64,000 bases of DNA, from NCBI RefSeq assembly GCF_002968015.1, contig NZ_PUIP01000011.1:62001-126000 (forward strand), written 5' to 3'. Positions 8,523 to 17,590 of the stretch are shown piece after piece (position 1 is the first letter of the stretch; the number at the start of each line of letters is the position of its first letter). The notes below the pieces were generated by a model. The model saw only the letters and a program-made list of their open reading frames with translations. It had not been told where the DNA came from and ran no database searches. The DNA is from Massilia phosphatilytica (GTDB taxonomy: Bacteria; Pseudomonadota; Gammaproteobacteria; Burkholderiales; Burkholderiaceae_D). Made by a program: the position numbers and the translations under genes.

Positions 8523-9539
8523 ATGCTGAACGAACAGCTGCGCCATATGTTGCAGGCGATGCCGAAAGCAGAATTGCACATCCACATCGAAGGCTCGCTC
8601 GAGCCCGAGCTGATTTTTGAGCTGGCGCAAAGGAATCGTGTGGCGCTTCCGTATGCATCGGTCGAAGCGTTGCGTCAAGCGTACGCTTTCACCGATTTAC
8701 AGTCGTTCCTGGACATATATTACGCAGGCGCAAGTGTTCTGCTGACCGAGCAGGACTTTTATGACATGACGATGGCGTACCTGCGGCGGGCCGCTGCGGA
8801 CAACGTCCGCCATGCCGAGATCTTCTTCGACCCGCAGACGCACACGGCGCGCGGCGTGCCGTTCAAGACCGTCGTCGACGGCATCTGGCGCGCCTGCCAG
8901 GACGGGCCGATCAGCGCGACGCTCATCATGTGCTTCCTGCGCCACCTGTCCGAGGACGACGCCATCGCGACGCTGGAAGAAGCGCTGCCGTTCCGCGACA
9001 AGCTCATCGGCGTGGGCCTCGATTCGTCCGAGGTCGGCCACCCGCCGGAAAAATTCGCGCGCGTGTTCGAGCGCGCCCGCAACCTCGGCCTGCACCTCGT
9101 CGCGCACGCGGGCGAGGAGGGCCCGCCGGCCTATATCGAAAGCGCGCTCGACGTCCTCAACGTGGAGCGCATCGACCACGGCGTGCGCTGCCTCGAGGAC
9201 CCGGACCTGACGGCCCGCCTGGTGCGCGAGCAGATGGCGCTGACCGTGTGCCCGCTATCGAACATCAAGCTGCGCGTGTTCGACGTGATGGGCGACAGCA
9301 ACCTGCGCCGCCTGCTCGACGCGGGCCTTGTCGCCACTTTGAATTCGGACGATCCGGCGTATTTCGGCGGCTACATCAACGACAACTACCTGGCCGCGTT
9401 CGACGCGCTGCCGCTGGACGTGGACCACGCGCGCCAGCTGGCGAAGAACAGTTTCGCGGCCGCGTTCCTCGAGCCCGAGCGCAAGCGCGCGTACCTGGCC
9501 GAGGTGGACGCCTTCTTCGACGCCGCACAGGCGGCATAA
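8523..9539 (+). CDS. Adenine deaminase-like member of the ADA amidohydrolase family
   Basis: 338 aa cytoplasmic Zn amidohydrolase. Metal and catalytic residues are all visible: H19 and H21 in ELHIHIEG, H195 and E198 in HAGEE, H219 in IDHG, D276-D277 in NSDDPA. Automatic annotation would say adenosine deaminase. However, the loop GLDSSEVGHPPEKF (165-178) is the form found in prokaryotic adenine deaminases such as Pseudomonas PA0148; true adenosine deaminases have a DLAGDE-type loop. The expected reaction is therefore adenine to hypoxanthine plus ammonia, in purine salvage. It is followed after 5 nt by the permease gene. Confidence 0.9.
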   Translation: MLNEQLRHMLQAMPKAELHIHIEGSLEPELIFELAQRNRVALPYASVEALRQAYAFTDLQSFLDIYYAGASVLLTEQDFYDMTMAYLRRAAADNVRHAEIFFDPQTHTARGVPFKTVVDGIWRACQDGPISATLIMCFLRHLSEDDAIATLEEALPFRDKLIGVGLDSSEVGHPPEKFARVFERARNLGLHLVAHAGEEGPPAYIESALDVLNVERIDHGVRCLEDPDLTARLVREQMALTVCPLSNIKLRVFDVMGDSNLRRLLDAGLVATLNSDDPAYFGGYINDNYLAAFDALPLDVDHARQLAKNSFAAAFLEPERKRAYLAEVDAFFDAAQAA

Positions 9540-9544
9540 CGGCC

Positions 9545-12076
9545 ATGCTGATCCAATCCCTGCGCATGACCGCACGCGACTGGCGTGCCGGCGAACTGCG
9601 TTTCCTGCTCGTGGCGCTGGTGGTCGCGGTGTCGGCGCTGGCGGCCGTCGGCTTTTTCGTCGACCGCATGCGCGCGGGCCTCAACCGCGATGCGCGCCAG
9701 TTGCTGGGCGCCGACCTGCTCGTGAACGCCGACCAGCCGCTGCGCCAGGACTGGCGCGACGAGGCGGCAAGGCGCGGCCTGCTGCTGGCCGATACCGTGA
9801 CGTTTCCCAGCATGGCGCAGGCAGGGCAGGGCGAAGCGTCGCAGGCGCTGCTGGCGTCCGTGAAGGCCGTGTCGACCGGCTATCCGCTGCGCGGCGCCAT
9901 GCGCGTGACGACGAGCACGATCGACGCGAGCGAAGCCCTCGGCGACATCACGCACGACACGCCCGCGCCGGGCACGGTGTGGGTCGACGTCAACCTGCTG
10001 CCGCCGCTGCGGGTGAAAGTCGGCTCGACGATCCAGCTCGGCGACAAGAGTTTCAAAATTTCTCGCCTGATCGCGTCGGAGCCGGACCGCGGCGCATCGT
10101 TCGCCAACTTCGCGCCGCGCGTGATGCTGGCGCTCGGCGACCTGGAAGCCACTGGCCTCGTCGACAACTATGCGCGCGTCACGTACCGCATGCAGGTGGC
10201 GGCCAGGTCGCCCAACGACCAGGCCGCGGTCGCGGACTACGAGCGCTGGCTGCGCGGCAGGATCGCGGCCGACAACGTGCGCGGCGTGCGCATCGAGACG
10301 CTGGAAAACGGCCGCCCCGAGATGCGCTCGACGATCGACCGCGCCGAGCGTTTCCTGTCGCTCGTCGGTTTGCTGTCCGCGATGCTGGCCGCGGTGGCCG
10401 TCGCCATGGCCGCGCGCCGCTTCATGCAGCGCCACCTCGATGCCTGCGCCATGCTGCGTTGCCTCGGCATGACGCAGAACGAGGTTGGCGCGCTGTTCCT
10501 CATCGAATTCGTCATCGTCGGACTCGCGGGCAGCGTACTCGGGGTGCTGGTCGGCTTCGGCGCCCACTTCGTGCTGCTCGAGATGATCAAGGGCCTGGTT
10601 CCGACCGAGCTGCCGCCCGTGTCGCTGCTGCCCGCGCTGCAGGGCATCGCCACCGGCATGCTGCTGCTCGTGGGCTTCGCGCTGCCGCCCGTCCTCCAGC
10701 TGCGCAACGTGCCGCACAACCGCGTGATCCGGCGCGAGCAGGCGGCGCCGAAGCCGCTCGCGCTGGTCACGTACGGCTTCGGTGCGGCCGTGTTCGTCGG
10801 GCTGCTGCTGTGGCAGGCCGGCGACCTGCAGCTCGCGCTGCTCACGGCGGGCGGCTTCGTGGGCGCGTTCGGCCTGTTCGCGCTCGTCGGCTGGCTCGCG
10901 CTGCTGTCCTTGCGCCGCCTGCGCGGCGCGTTTCGCCACCAGGCGTGGCGCTTCGCCATCACGTCGCTGCAGCGGCGTCCCGGCGCGACGGTCGTGCAGA
11001 TCGTGTCGCTGTCGCTGGGCCTGATGGCGCTGCTCGTGCTGACCGTCGTGCGCGGCGACCTGATGTCCGCCTGGCGCACGGCCACGCCGCCGGATGCGCC
11101 GAACCGCTTCATCATCAACATCCAGCCCGACCAGCGCGACGGCGTCGCCCGCACGATCCGCGCGGCCGGCGTGCCCGACCCGACCTTGTACCCGATGATC
11201 CGCGGCCGCCTCGTCGCCGTGAACAGCAATGCGGTGACCGCGACCACGTACACGGACGAGCGCGCGAAGGGCCTCGCGGAGCGCGAATTCAACCTGTCGT
11301 CGACGCGCGACCTGCCGGCGACGAACGAGATCGTGGCGGGCCGCTGGTACCGCGACGCGCCCGGCGTGGCCGAAGCCTCGGTCGAGCAGGGCCTCGCGAA
11401 CACCCTGCGTTTGAAACTCGGCGACACCATGCGCTTCGACATGGGCGGCCAGATCGTCGAGGCGAAGATCACGAGCCTGCGCAAGCTGGAATGGGGATCG
11501 ATGCGGGCGAACTTCTTCGTCATCATCAACCCGGCCGCGATGAAGGATGCGCCGACGACATACATGACCGCGTTCCACCTGGCCGCGCGCGGCATCGGCC
11601 TGGCCAACACGCTGACGCGCGCGTGGCCGAATCTCACCGTCATCGACGTCAGCGGCATCCTCCGCCAGGTGCAGGAAGTGCTGGACCAGGTCGTCGTGGC
11701 GGTGGAATTCCTGTTCATGTTCACGCTGGCGTCGGGCGTGCTCGTGCTGTACGCGGCGCTGATGGGATCGCAGGCCGAGCGTACGCGCGAAGCGGGCCTG
11801 CTGCGCGCGCTGGGCGCCACGCGCGGCCAGCTGGCGCAGGCGCAGCGCATCGAGTTCGTGCTGGTCGGCGGCCTGTCCGGACTGCTCGCGGCATCGGGCG
11901 CGGCGGCACTGGGCTGGGCGTTGGCGAAATACCAGTTCAAGTTCCCGTGGACATTCGATCCGACCGTGTGGATCGCGGGACTGGTCGTGGGCGCGGTGTG
12001 CGCGCTGGTCGGCGGCTGGCTCGGCCTGCGCAATGTGTTGCGGCAGCCACCGTTGCAGACGCTCAGGGAAGCATGA
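9545..12076 (+). CDS. FtsX/MacB-type ABC transporter permease (YbbP family)
   Basis: 843 aa. The start at 9545 (MLIQSLRMTARDWRAGELRF) lies 5 nt after the deaminase stop. The open frame continuing upstream to 8930 only runs antiphase through the deaminase gene. An N-terminal helix (about 20-40) and a large periplasmic domain precede a first FtsX-type membrane block (near 280-420). A second periplasmic domain follows, then a C-terminal block with the family motif EAGLLRALGATRGQL. YbbP proteins normally work with a YbbA-type ATPase, possibly moving lipids or large substrates across the inner membrane. No ATPase gene is adjacent here, so the partner must be elsewhere. Confidence 0.9.
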   Translation: MLIQSLRMTARDWRAGELRFLLVALVVAVSALAAVGFFVDRMRAGLNRDARQLLGADLLVNADQPLRQDWRDEAARRGLLLADTVTFPSMAQAGQGEASQALLASVKAVSTGYPLRGAMRVTTSTIDASEALGDITHDTPAPGTVWVDVNLLPPLRVKVGSTIQLGDKSFKISRLIASEPDRGASFANFAPRVMLALGDLEATGLVDNYARVTYRMQVAARSPNDQAAVADYERWLRGRIAADNVRGVRIETLENGRPEMRSTIDRAERFLSLVGLLSAMLAAVAVAMAARRFMQRHLDACAMLRCLGMTQNEVGALFLIEFVIVGLAGSVLGVLVGFGAHFVLLEMIKGLVPTELPPVSLLPALQGIATGMLLLVGFALPPVLQLRNVPHNRVIRREQAAPKPLALVTYGFGAAVFVGLLLWQAGDLQLALLTAGGFVGAFGLFALVGWLALLSLRRLRGAFRHQAWRFAITSLQRRPGATVVQIVSLSLGLMALLVLTVVRGDLMSAWRTATPPDAPNRFIINIQPDQRDGVARTIRAAGVPDPTLYPMIRGRLVAVNSNAVTATTYTDERAKGLAEREFNLSSTRDLPATNEIVAGRWYRDAPGVAEASVEQGLANTLRLKLGDTMRFDMGGQIVEAKITSLRKLEWGSMRANFFVIINPAAMKDAPTTYMTAFHLAARGIGLANTLTRAWPNLTVIDVSGILRQVQEVLDQVVVAVEFLFMFTLASGVLVLYAALMGSQAERTREAGLLRALGATRGQLAQAQRIEFVLVGGLSGLLAASGAAALGWALAKYQFKFPWTFDPTVWIAGLVVGAVCALVGGWLGLRNVLRQPPLQTLREA

Positions 12077-12113
12077 GATACCCGTGGTGCGTGCGTTGCG
12101 CTATCATGGACGG

Positions 12114-12542
12114 ATGTCCGATACCAACGCACCCCACGAGTCCCAGGACGCGCAGGAAGAGACTCGCAGCCTGTACGAGATCATCGGCGGCGAAGCCCGC
12201 CTGCGCGAACTGGTCGACCGTTTCTACGACCTGATGCAACTGGAGCCGGATTTCGCCGGCATCCACGCAATGCACCCCGTCCCCAACGACAGCTCGCGCG
12301 AGAAGCTGTTCATGTTCCTGTCCGGCTGGATGGGCGGGCCGAACCTGTTCATCGAACGCTACGGCCATCCGATGCTGCGCGCGCGCCATCTGCCGTTCGC
12401 CATCGGCACCTCCGAGCGCGACCAGTGGCTGCGCTGCATGGCGATGGCGCTGGAAGATCTCGGCTACGACTACGAGTTGCGCCTCGCGCTGATGCAATCC
12501 TTTTATCAGACGGCCGACTGGATGCGGAACCGTCCGCATTAA
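12114..12542 (+). CDS. Group II truncated haemoglobin
   Basis: 142 aa. The start at 12114 (MSDTNAPHESQ) is preferred over the upstream frame to 12033, which overlaps the permease end. Truncated-globin features are SLYEIIGGEARLRELVDRFYDLM, FLSGWMGGPNLFIERYGHPML, the probable proximal His in RARHLPFAI, and a Trp (DQWLRCM) at the position conserved in group II (trHbO). It is a cytoplasmic haem protein that would bind oxygen or detoxify NO and peroxide. It lies immediately before rmuC (1-nt gap), so the two are co-transcribed. Confidence 0.93.
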   Translation: MSDTNAPHESQDAQEETRSLYEIIGGEARLRELVDRFYDLMQLEPDFAGIHAMHPVPNDSSREKLFMFLSGWMGGPNLFIERYGHPMLRARHLPFAIGTSERDQWLRCMAMALEDLGYDYELRLALMQSFYQTADWMRNRPH

Positions 12543-12543
12543 T

Positions 12544-13869
12544 ATGCCAACGCTTGAATTCATCGTGCTCGCGGTGGCGCTGCTGGCCGTGCTCGGCCTG
12601 CAGGTCGTCCTCTTGAGCCGCGCGCGGCGCGGCGGCGACGAGCGCCACGCCTTCGAACGCCTGGAGCGCGAGCTGCGCCAGGAATTGCAGACCAGCGCCC
12701 AGTCCACGCGCCAGGAACTCGCCGCGCACCTCGCGCAGAACCAGGCCGCGACCGTGCAGCAACTGGAGGGCATGCGCCAGCAGATCCAGTTGAATTCGCA
12801 GGGCGGCCGCGAAGAACAGGCGCGCGCGCTCAAGCGTTTTTCCGATACCCTGAACGGCGCCCTCGCGAACCTGACGGAATCGAACGCGCAGCGCATGCTG
12901 GAGATTCGCGCGACGCTCGAATCCAAGATCCGCGACCTGCAGAACGACAACGCCAAGCGCCTCGAAGAGATGCGCCAGACCGTCGACGAAAAACTGCACG
13001 CCACGCTGGAGACGCGCCTGACGGAATCGTTCCGCCAGGTGTCCGACCGGCTGGAGAAGGTGCACCAGGGCCTGGGCGAGATGCAGCAGCTGGCCGTGGG
13101 CGTGGGCGACCTGAAACGCGTGCTCGTCAACGTGAAGACGCGCGGCACGTGGGGCGAGGTGCAGCTGGAGATGCTGCTCGAGCAGATCCTTACCGTCGAC
13201 CAGTACGCGAAAAACGTCGAGACCGTGCGCGGCTCGAACGCGCGCGTGGAATTCGCGCTCAAGCTGCCGGGCGTCGTCGACGGCGGCCCGCCGCTGTGGC
13301 TGCCGATCGATGCCAAGTTCCCGAAAGAGCAGTACGAGCGCCTGCTGGAAGCGGCCGAGCAGGGCGATGCCGACGGCGTCGCGCGCGCGGGCGCGGAGCT
13401 GGAACGCGCCGTGCGCGGCGAGGCGAAGACCATCTGCGAAAAATACGTGGCGCCGCCGGCGACGACGGATTTCGCCATCCTGTTCCTGCCCACCGAGGGC
13501 CTGTACGCCGAGGTGATGCGCCGCCCGGGCCTGGCCGACGACCTGCAGCGCACGTTGCGCGTGTCGATCGCGGGGCCGTCGACCTTGGCAGCGCTGCTCA
13601 ACAGCCTGCAGATGGGCTTCCGTACGCTGGCGCTGGAAAAACGCTCGTCGGAAGTGTGGCAGGTGCTGGGCGCCGTGAAGACGGAGTTCGGCAAGTTCGG
13701 CGACGTGCTGGCGCAGACCAAGCTGACCCTGGAGCGCGCGGCGAAGAACATCGAAAGCGCCGAAGTGCGCAGCCGCCAGATGGCGCGCAAGCTGAAGTCG
13801 GTGGAGGCGTTGCCGAGCGAGGCGGCGCAGTTGATGTTGGGCGCGTCGAACGCCGACGGCGACGATTGA
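12544..13869 (+). CDS. rmuC: DNA recombination protein RmuC homologue
   Basis: 441 aa. One N-terminal membrane anchor (about 5-22, FIVLAVALLAVLGLQVVLLS) is followed by a long charged coiled coil (about 30-190). The RmuC nuclease-like domain then contains NVKTRGTWGEVQLEMLLEQIL, PIDAKFPKEQYERLL and FLPTEGLYAEVM. RmuC limits inversions at short inverted repeats in E. coli, probably as a membrane-attached nuclease. It is the last gene before a REP hairpin and the RAYT gene. Confidence 0.94.
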   Translation: MPTLEFIVLAVALLAVLGLQVVLLSRARRGGDERHAFERLERELRQELQTSAQSTRQELAAHLAQNQAATVQQLEGMRQQIQLNSQGGREEQARALKRFSDTLNGALANLTESNAQRMLEIRATLESKIRDLQNDNAKRLEEMRQTVDEKLHATLETRLTESFRQVSDRLEKVHQGLGEMQQLAVGVGDLKRVLVNVKTRGTWGEVQLEMLLEQILTVDQYAKNVETVRGSNARVEFALKLPGVVDGGPPLWLPIDAKFPKEQYERLLEAAEQGDADGVARAGAELERAVRGEAKTICEKYVAPPATTDFAILFLPTEGLYAEVMRRPGLADDLQRTLRVSIAGPSTLAALLNSLQMGFRTLALEKRSSEVWQVLGAVKTEFGKFGDVLAQTKLTLERAAKNIESAEVRSRQMARKLKSVEALPSEAAQLMLGASNADGDD

Positions 13870-13880
13870 ATGGTGCCGTT

Positions 13881-13912
13881 GGGTGGGCACCCCGTGCCCA
13901 CGCGTACGTTTG
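13881..13912 (+). repeat. REP-like hairpin upstream of the RAYT gene
   Basis: GTGGGCAC (13883-13890), loop CCC, GTGCCCAC (13894-13901), then the tail GCGTACGTTTG. The same unit recurs downstream of the RAYT gene and, in variant form, between flhB and flhA. Confidence 0.8.
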
Positions 13913-13960
13913 ATCGGCCTCCGACGGTGTCGGTAATCAACGGCGTACGATCGCCGGATC

Positions 13961-14500
13961 ATGACCTACTATCGACGAACTCGAACCGGACATACGTTCT
14001 TCTTCACGCTCGTCACTTATCATCGACGACCGATTCTGTGCCACCCAACCATCCGGCTTTCGTTACGTCGTGCAATCGACGATGTGCGCAAAACGCGTGC
14101 GTTCGCTATCGACGGCTGGGTGCTGGTGCCCGACCATCTGCACTGTGTCTGGACTCTGCCCGCTGGCGACTCGGATTTCTCCACACGCTGGTCGCTCATC
14201 AAACGCTCCGTCTCCCGCTTTTCACCCGATGTCGCGCTTAATCTGAACTTGCGTAGCGCCTCCAAACGCAAGCATCGCGAATCGACGATCTGGCAACGGC
14301 GGTTCTGGGAACATCTCATCCGTGATGATGTCGATTTCGAACGCCACCTCGATTACATCCATTACAACCCGGTGCGTCACGGATACGTCGCGCATGCGGT
14401 CGATTGGCCATATTCTACGATCCATCGGTACGTGCGCGATGGGGTGTACCCGATCGATTGGGCAGGCGGACCAGATCCGGAATGGGGCGATTTCGAGTAG
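13961..14500 (+). CDS. REP-associated tyrosine transposase (RAYT, Y1/TnpA_REP family)
   Basis: 179 aa. The N-terminal YYRRTRTGHTFFFTLVTY is followed by the HUH motif PDHLHCVW near residues 57-64. The helix containing the likely nucleophilic Tyr follows in LDYIHYNPVRHGYV, then WPYSTIHRYV. Such single-copy domesticated transposases recognise and mobilise or maintain REP palindromes in the same genome. The gene is bracketed by matching REP hairpins (13881-13912 and 14499-14597), as expected. Codon composition is less GC-rich than rmuC, suggesting separate ancestry. Confidence 0.9.
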   Translation: MTYYRRTRTGHTFFFTLVTYHRRPILCHPTIRLSLRRAIDDVRKTRAFAIDGWVLVPDHLHCVWTLPAGDSDFSTRWSLIKRSVSRFSPDVALNLNLRSASKRKHRESTIWQRRFWEHLIRDDVDFERHLDYIHYNPVRHGYVAHAVDWPYSTIHRYVRDGVYPIDWAGGPDPEWGDFE

Positions 14501-14597
14501 GGTGGGCATTTGGGGCCGGGGGCTCCAAATGAAACGAGCCCACGCGTACGTTTGCGCCATGCCGGCGTTCGCGTGGGCACGGGGCGCCCACCCAACG
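14499..14597. repeat. BIME-like pair of inverted REP units downstream of RAYT
   Basis: The left unit (14499-14554) begins AGGGTGGGCA and ends GCCCACGCGTACGTTTG, repeating the upstream REP but with a different hairpin loop. The right unit (14567-14597) is an inverted copy, CGTTCGCGTGGGCACGGGGC followed by GCCCACCC. The element ends 2 nt before the mobA-moeA stop. Confidence 0.8.
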
Positions 14598-14598
14598 G

Positions 14599-16467
14599 TT
14601 AGATCAGGCCTTCGAATAACAACACGTCCACCATGTCGCCGGCCTGCACCGTGCCCTGCTCATCGTGCAGCACCACCATGCAATTCGCCTCCGACATCGA
14701 CCGCAAAATCCCGGATCCCTGCGCCCCGGTGATGGTGACGGTCGGCTGCCCATCCGCGCCGCGGGCCAGGATGCCGCGCTGGTACTCCGTGCGGCCCGGC
14801 TTCTTGCGGATCGTCGCGGCCGAGCGCGCGCGGACCAGTTCGAGCGGCGCTTCCGCACCCATCATGCGCAGCAGCGCCTCGCGCGCGAAGAAGTAGAACG
14901 ACACCATCACTGCCACCGGATTGCCCGGCAGCCCGAACAAAAAGGCGCTGCGGCCGTTCGACGCGATGCGCCCGAAGGCCAGCGGCCGGCCCGGGCGCAT
15001 GCCGATTTTCCAGAACGTTACGTCGCCCAGGCGCGCCATGATCTGCCTGGTGTAGTCGGCCGCGCCGACGGAGACGCCGCCCGACGTGATGATGGCGTCC
15101 GCGTTTTCGCACGCATCGCGCAAGGCCTGTTCGAGCGCCTGCGGATCGTCGTGCACGACGCCCATGTCGATCAGGTCGCAGCCGAGGCGCTGCAGCATGC
15201 CGTAGATCGTGTAGCGGTTGCTGTCGTAGACGCAACCCTCGTCCAGCGGCTGGCCGATCGAGCGCAGTTCGTCGCCGGTCGAGAAGAATGCCACGCGCAG
15301 GCGGCGCTGTACCGGCACTTCCGCCACGCCCAGCGACGCGAGCAGCCCGAGGTCGGCCGGACGCACGATCTTGCCGGCGCGCAGCGCGGCGCTGCCGGCC
15401 TTCAGGTCTTCGCCGGCCAGGCGGCGGTTGTCGCCCGCGCGAAGGGTGCCGGGCGCGATGACCATCGTGTCCTCCTCGACGGTCACGAATTCCTGCGGCA
15501 CAACGCTGTCGCAGCCGGCCGGCATGACGGCGCCCGTCATGATGCGCACGCACTCGCCCGGCTGCGGGGTGCCACCGAACGCGCGGCCCGCGTAGGCGGT
15601 GCCGATCACGCGCATGCGCGCGGGCGCCTCCGCCGGCAGGTCCGATCCACGCAAGGCATAGCCGTCCATCGCCGAGTTGTCGTGGGCCGGCACGTTGATC
15701 GGCGAGATGATGTCGGCAGCGAGCACGCGGCCCAGCGCGGCGCGCAGCGCCACCATCTCCGTCGCGCGCACGGGCGTGACGAACTCGCGGATGATGCGCT
15801 GGGCGTCGCGCACGGGCAGGGCGTCCGGGTCGTACGCGGACAGGCAGCTGACGACGTCGGCGAGACGCGGCACTTTTACGGTATCGAGCGCGCGCAGCTC
15901 GTCCAGCGTGTTGATGTTGCGGAAGGCGTCGGCATCGTCGAACAGCACCTCGGTTACCTTGATCTGCGGGTACCAGCCGTCCATGCGCCGCCCGCCGCCG
16001 TCCAGGTAGGCCGACAGCACGGGCTCCAGGCCCGCCTTCAGCAGGCAGAACACGGGATGCACCTGGCGCCGGCCGTTTTCCTCGGTGACGGCGACGGCGA
16101 GGTCGGCACCGGCCGCGCGCAGGCCGTCGTGCAGGCGCTCGGCCAGGTCAGTGGGCAGGAACGGCGAATCGCACGGCGCCGTGAGCAGGTAAGTCGTCGC
16201 GCAGCGGCGCAGGCCCGCCTGCAGGCCGGCCAGCGGACCCGCGTAGTCCGGCGTATCGTCGGTCCAGACGGGCACGCCGTACGCGGCATACGTGTCGAGA
16301 TTGCGGTTGGCGTTGATGGCGACCGTCGCGACTTGCGGTTCGAGGCGCGCCAGCACGTGCGCGACCATGGTCGTGCCGCCGAAGGGTTGCAGGCCCTTGT
16401 CGACGTGGCCCATGCGCGTGCCGCGGCCGCCGGCTAGGATCAGGCCGCTGATGGATTCCTTGTTCAT
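14599..16467 (-). CDS. MobA-MoeA fusion: molybdenum cofactor guanylyltransferase / molybdopterin molybdenumtransferase
   Basis: 622 aa from the ATG at 16467, 4 nt after the moaA stop; a longer frame to 16578 would overlap moaA. Residues 1-195 are MobA, with the nucleotide-binding signature LILAGGRGTRMG (9-20), TAPCDSPF and a NINTLDEL ending. Without a stop, residues about 199-622 are a complete MoeA: VPAHDNSAMDGYALR, RIMTGAVMPAGCD, ITSGGVSVGAADY, KIGMRPGRPLAFG, GLPGNPVAVMVS. MoeA inserts molybdate into adenylated molybdopterin, and MobA then adds GMP to give MGD cofactor. The fusion joins two consecutive late steps. It lies in one operon with chrA and moaA. Confidence 0.92.
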   Translation of the reverse strand: MNKESISGLILAGGRGTRMGHVDKGLQPFGGTTMVAHVLARLEPQVATVAINANRNLDTYAAYGVPVWTDDTPDYAGPLAGLQAGLRRCATTYLLTAPCDSPFLPTDLAERLHDGLRAAGADLAVAVTEENGRRQVHPVFCLLKAGLEPVLSAYLDGGGRRMDGWYPQIKVTEVLFDDADAFRNINTLDELRALDTVKVPRLADVVSCLSAYDPDALPVRDAQRIIREFVTPVRATEMVALRAALGRVLAADIISPINVPAHDNSAMDGYALRGSDLPAEAPARMRVIGTAYAGRAFGGTPQPGECVRIMTGAVMPAGCDSVVPQEFVTVEEDTMVIAPGTLRAGDNRRLAGEDLKAGSAALRAGKIVRPADLGLLASLGVAEVPVQRRLRVAFFSTGDELRSIGQPLDEGCVYDSNRYTIYGMLQRLGCDLIDMGVVHDDPQALEQALRDACENADAIITSGGVSVGAADYTRQIMARLGDVTFWKIGMRPGRPLAFGRIASNGRSAFLFGLPGNPVAVMVSFYFFAREALLRMMGAEAPLELVRARSAATIRKKPGRTEYQRGILARGADGQPTVTITGAQGSGILRSMSEANCMVVLHDEQGTVQAGDMVDVLLFEGLI

Positions 16468-16471
16468 GTTG

Positions 16472-17590
16472 TTATCCGCCGATGTAGGACATTTCGATTT
16501 TCTGCGCGCTCTCCGCCCGCAGGGAGAGGCCCGCCGTGTTGACGGTGCGGGTTTCGGAATAGCGGTCGTCGCGCGCACGCCAGAGGCGGGCGATGGCGGT
16601 CTGCATTTCTTCGTCCGTGCGCCCCGCCCTTAGCAGTTCGCGCAAATCGTGGCCATGCGTCGCGAAGAGGCACGTGTACAGCTTGCCCTCGGTGGACAGG
16701 CGGATGCGCGAACAGTCGTGGCAGAAGGCTTGCGTGACGCTGGAGATCATGCCGACTTCGCCGCCACCGTCCACATAGCGCCAGCGCTGGGCGGTCTCGC
16801 CCGCGTAGTTGGCGCCGATGGGCTCCAGCGGCATCTCGGCCGAGATGCGGCGCACGACTTCGCCCGACGGCACCACTTCCGTCATGTTCCAGCCGTTCGA
16901 CGCCCCGACGTCCATGTATTCGATGAAGCGCAGGATCGCCGGCGTGCCCTTGAAGTGGCGCGCCATCGGCAGGATCTGGTCGTCGTTCATGCCGCCCTTG
17001 ACGACCATGTTGACCTTGATGGGACCGAGGCCGGCGGCGTGGGCGGCGTCGATGCCCGCCAGTACGTCCGCGACGGCGAAGTCGACATCGTTCATGCGCT
17101 TGAACACGGCGTCGTCGATGGCGTCGAGCGAGACCGTCACGCGGTCCAGGCCCGCGTCCTTCAGCATCTGCGCTTTGCGCGCAAGCAGGGAGCCGTTGGT
17201 GGTGAGCGTGAGGTCGAGTGGACGGCCGGACGGCGTCTCGATGGCGCGCAGCTGTTCGACCAGGCGCTCCAGGTTCTTGCGCAGCAGCGGTTCCCCGCCC
17301 GTCAGGCGGATCTTTTCGACGCCGTGGGCGACGAACAGCCGCGCCACGCGCGCGATCTCTTCGAAGTTCAGCAGGGCCGCGTGGGGCAGGTAGGCGTAAT
17401 CCTTGTCGAAGACTTCCTTCGGCATGCAGTACACGCAGCGGAAGTTGCAACGGTCCGTGACGGAGATGCGCAGGTCGTGCAGGGGGCGCCCGAGGGCGTC
17501 GGCGAGCAGGCCGGTCGGTGTCTCCAGCGTGTCGGGGACGGCCAGCGCGGGCGCGCGCGCATCGGCCATCATGATGATTTTTTCAGCCAT
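16472..17590 (-). CDS. moaA: GTP 3',8-cyclase MoaA
   Basis: 372 aa radical-SAM enzyme for the first step of molybdenum-cofactor synthesis. The SAM-cluster cysteines C48, C52 and C55 lie in DRCNFRCVYC. TGGEPLLRKN follows. The second cluster is in AFCHDCSRIRLSTEGKLYTC. The C-terminus ends in the catalytically required Gly-Gly (SYIGG). The chosen ATG at 17590 overlaps the chrA stop in ATGGCTGA, indicating translational coupling to chrA. The mobA-moeA fusion begins 4 nt downstream. Confidence 0.95.
   Translation of the reverse strand: MAEKIIMMADARAPALAVPDTLETPTGLLADALGRPLHDLRISVTDRCNFRCVYCMPKEVFDKDYAYLPHAALLNFEEIARVARLFVAHGVEKIRLTGGEPLLRKNLERLVEQLRAIETPSGRPLDLTLTTNGSLLARKAQMLKDAGLDRVTVSLDAIDDAVFKRMNDVDFAVADVLAGIDAAHAAGLGPIKVNMVVKGGMNDDQILPMARHFKGTPAILRFIEYMDVGASNGWNMTEVVPSGEVVRRISAEMPLEPIGANYAGETAQRWRYVDGGGEVGMISSVTQAFCHDCSRIRLSTEGKLYTCLFATHGHDLRELLRAGRTDEEMQTAIARLWRARDDRYSETRTVNTAGLSLRAESAQKIEMSYIGG

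Noticed and set aside
8930..9544. 205-codon N-terminal extension of the FtsX-type permease
   Set aside because: It runs out of frame through the deaminase gene and is Arg/Pro-rich. The permease start at 9545 matches the family N-terminus and abuts the deaminase stop.
9386..11578. 730-codon minus-strand frame opposite the permease
   Set aside because: Highly charged His/Arg/Gln-rich shadow with no motif.
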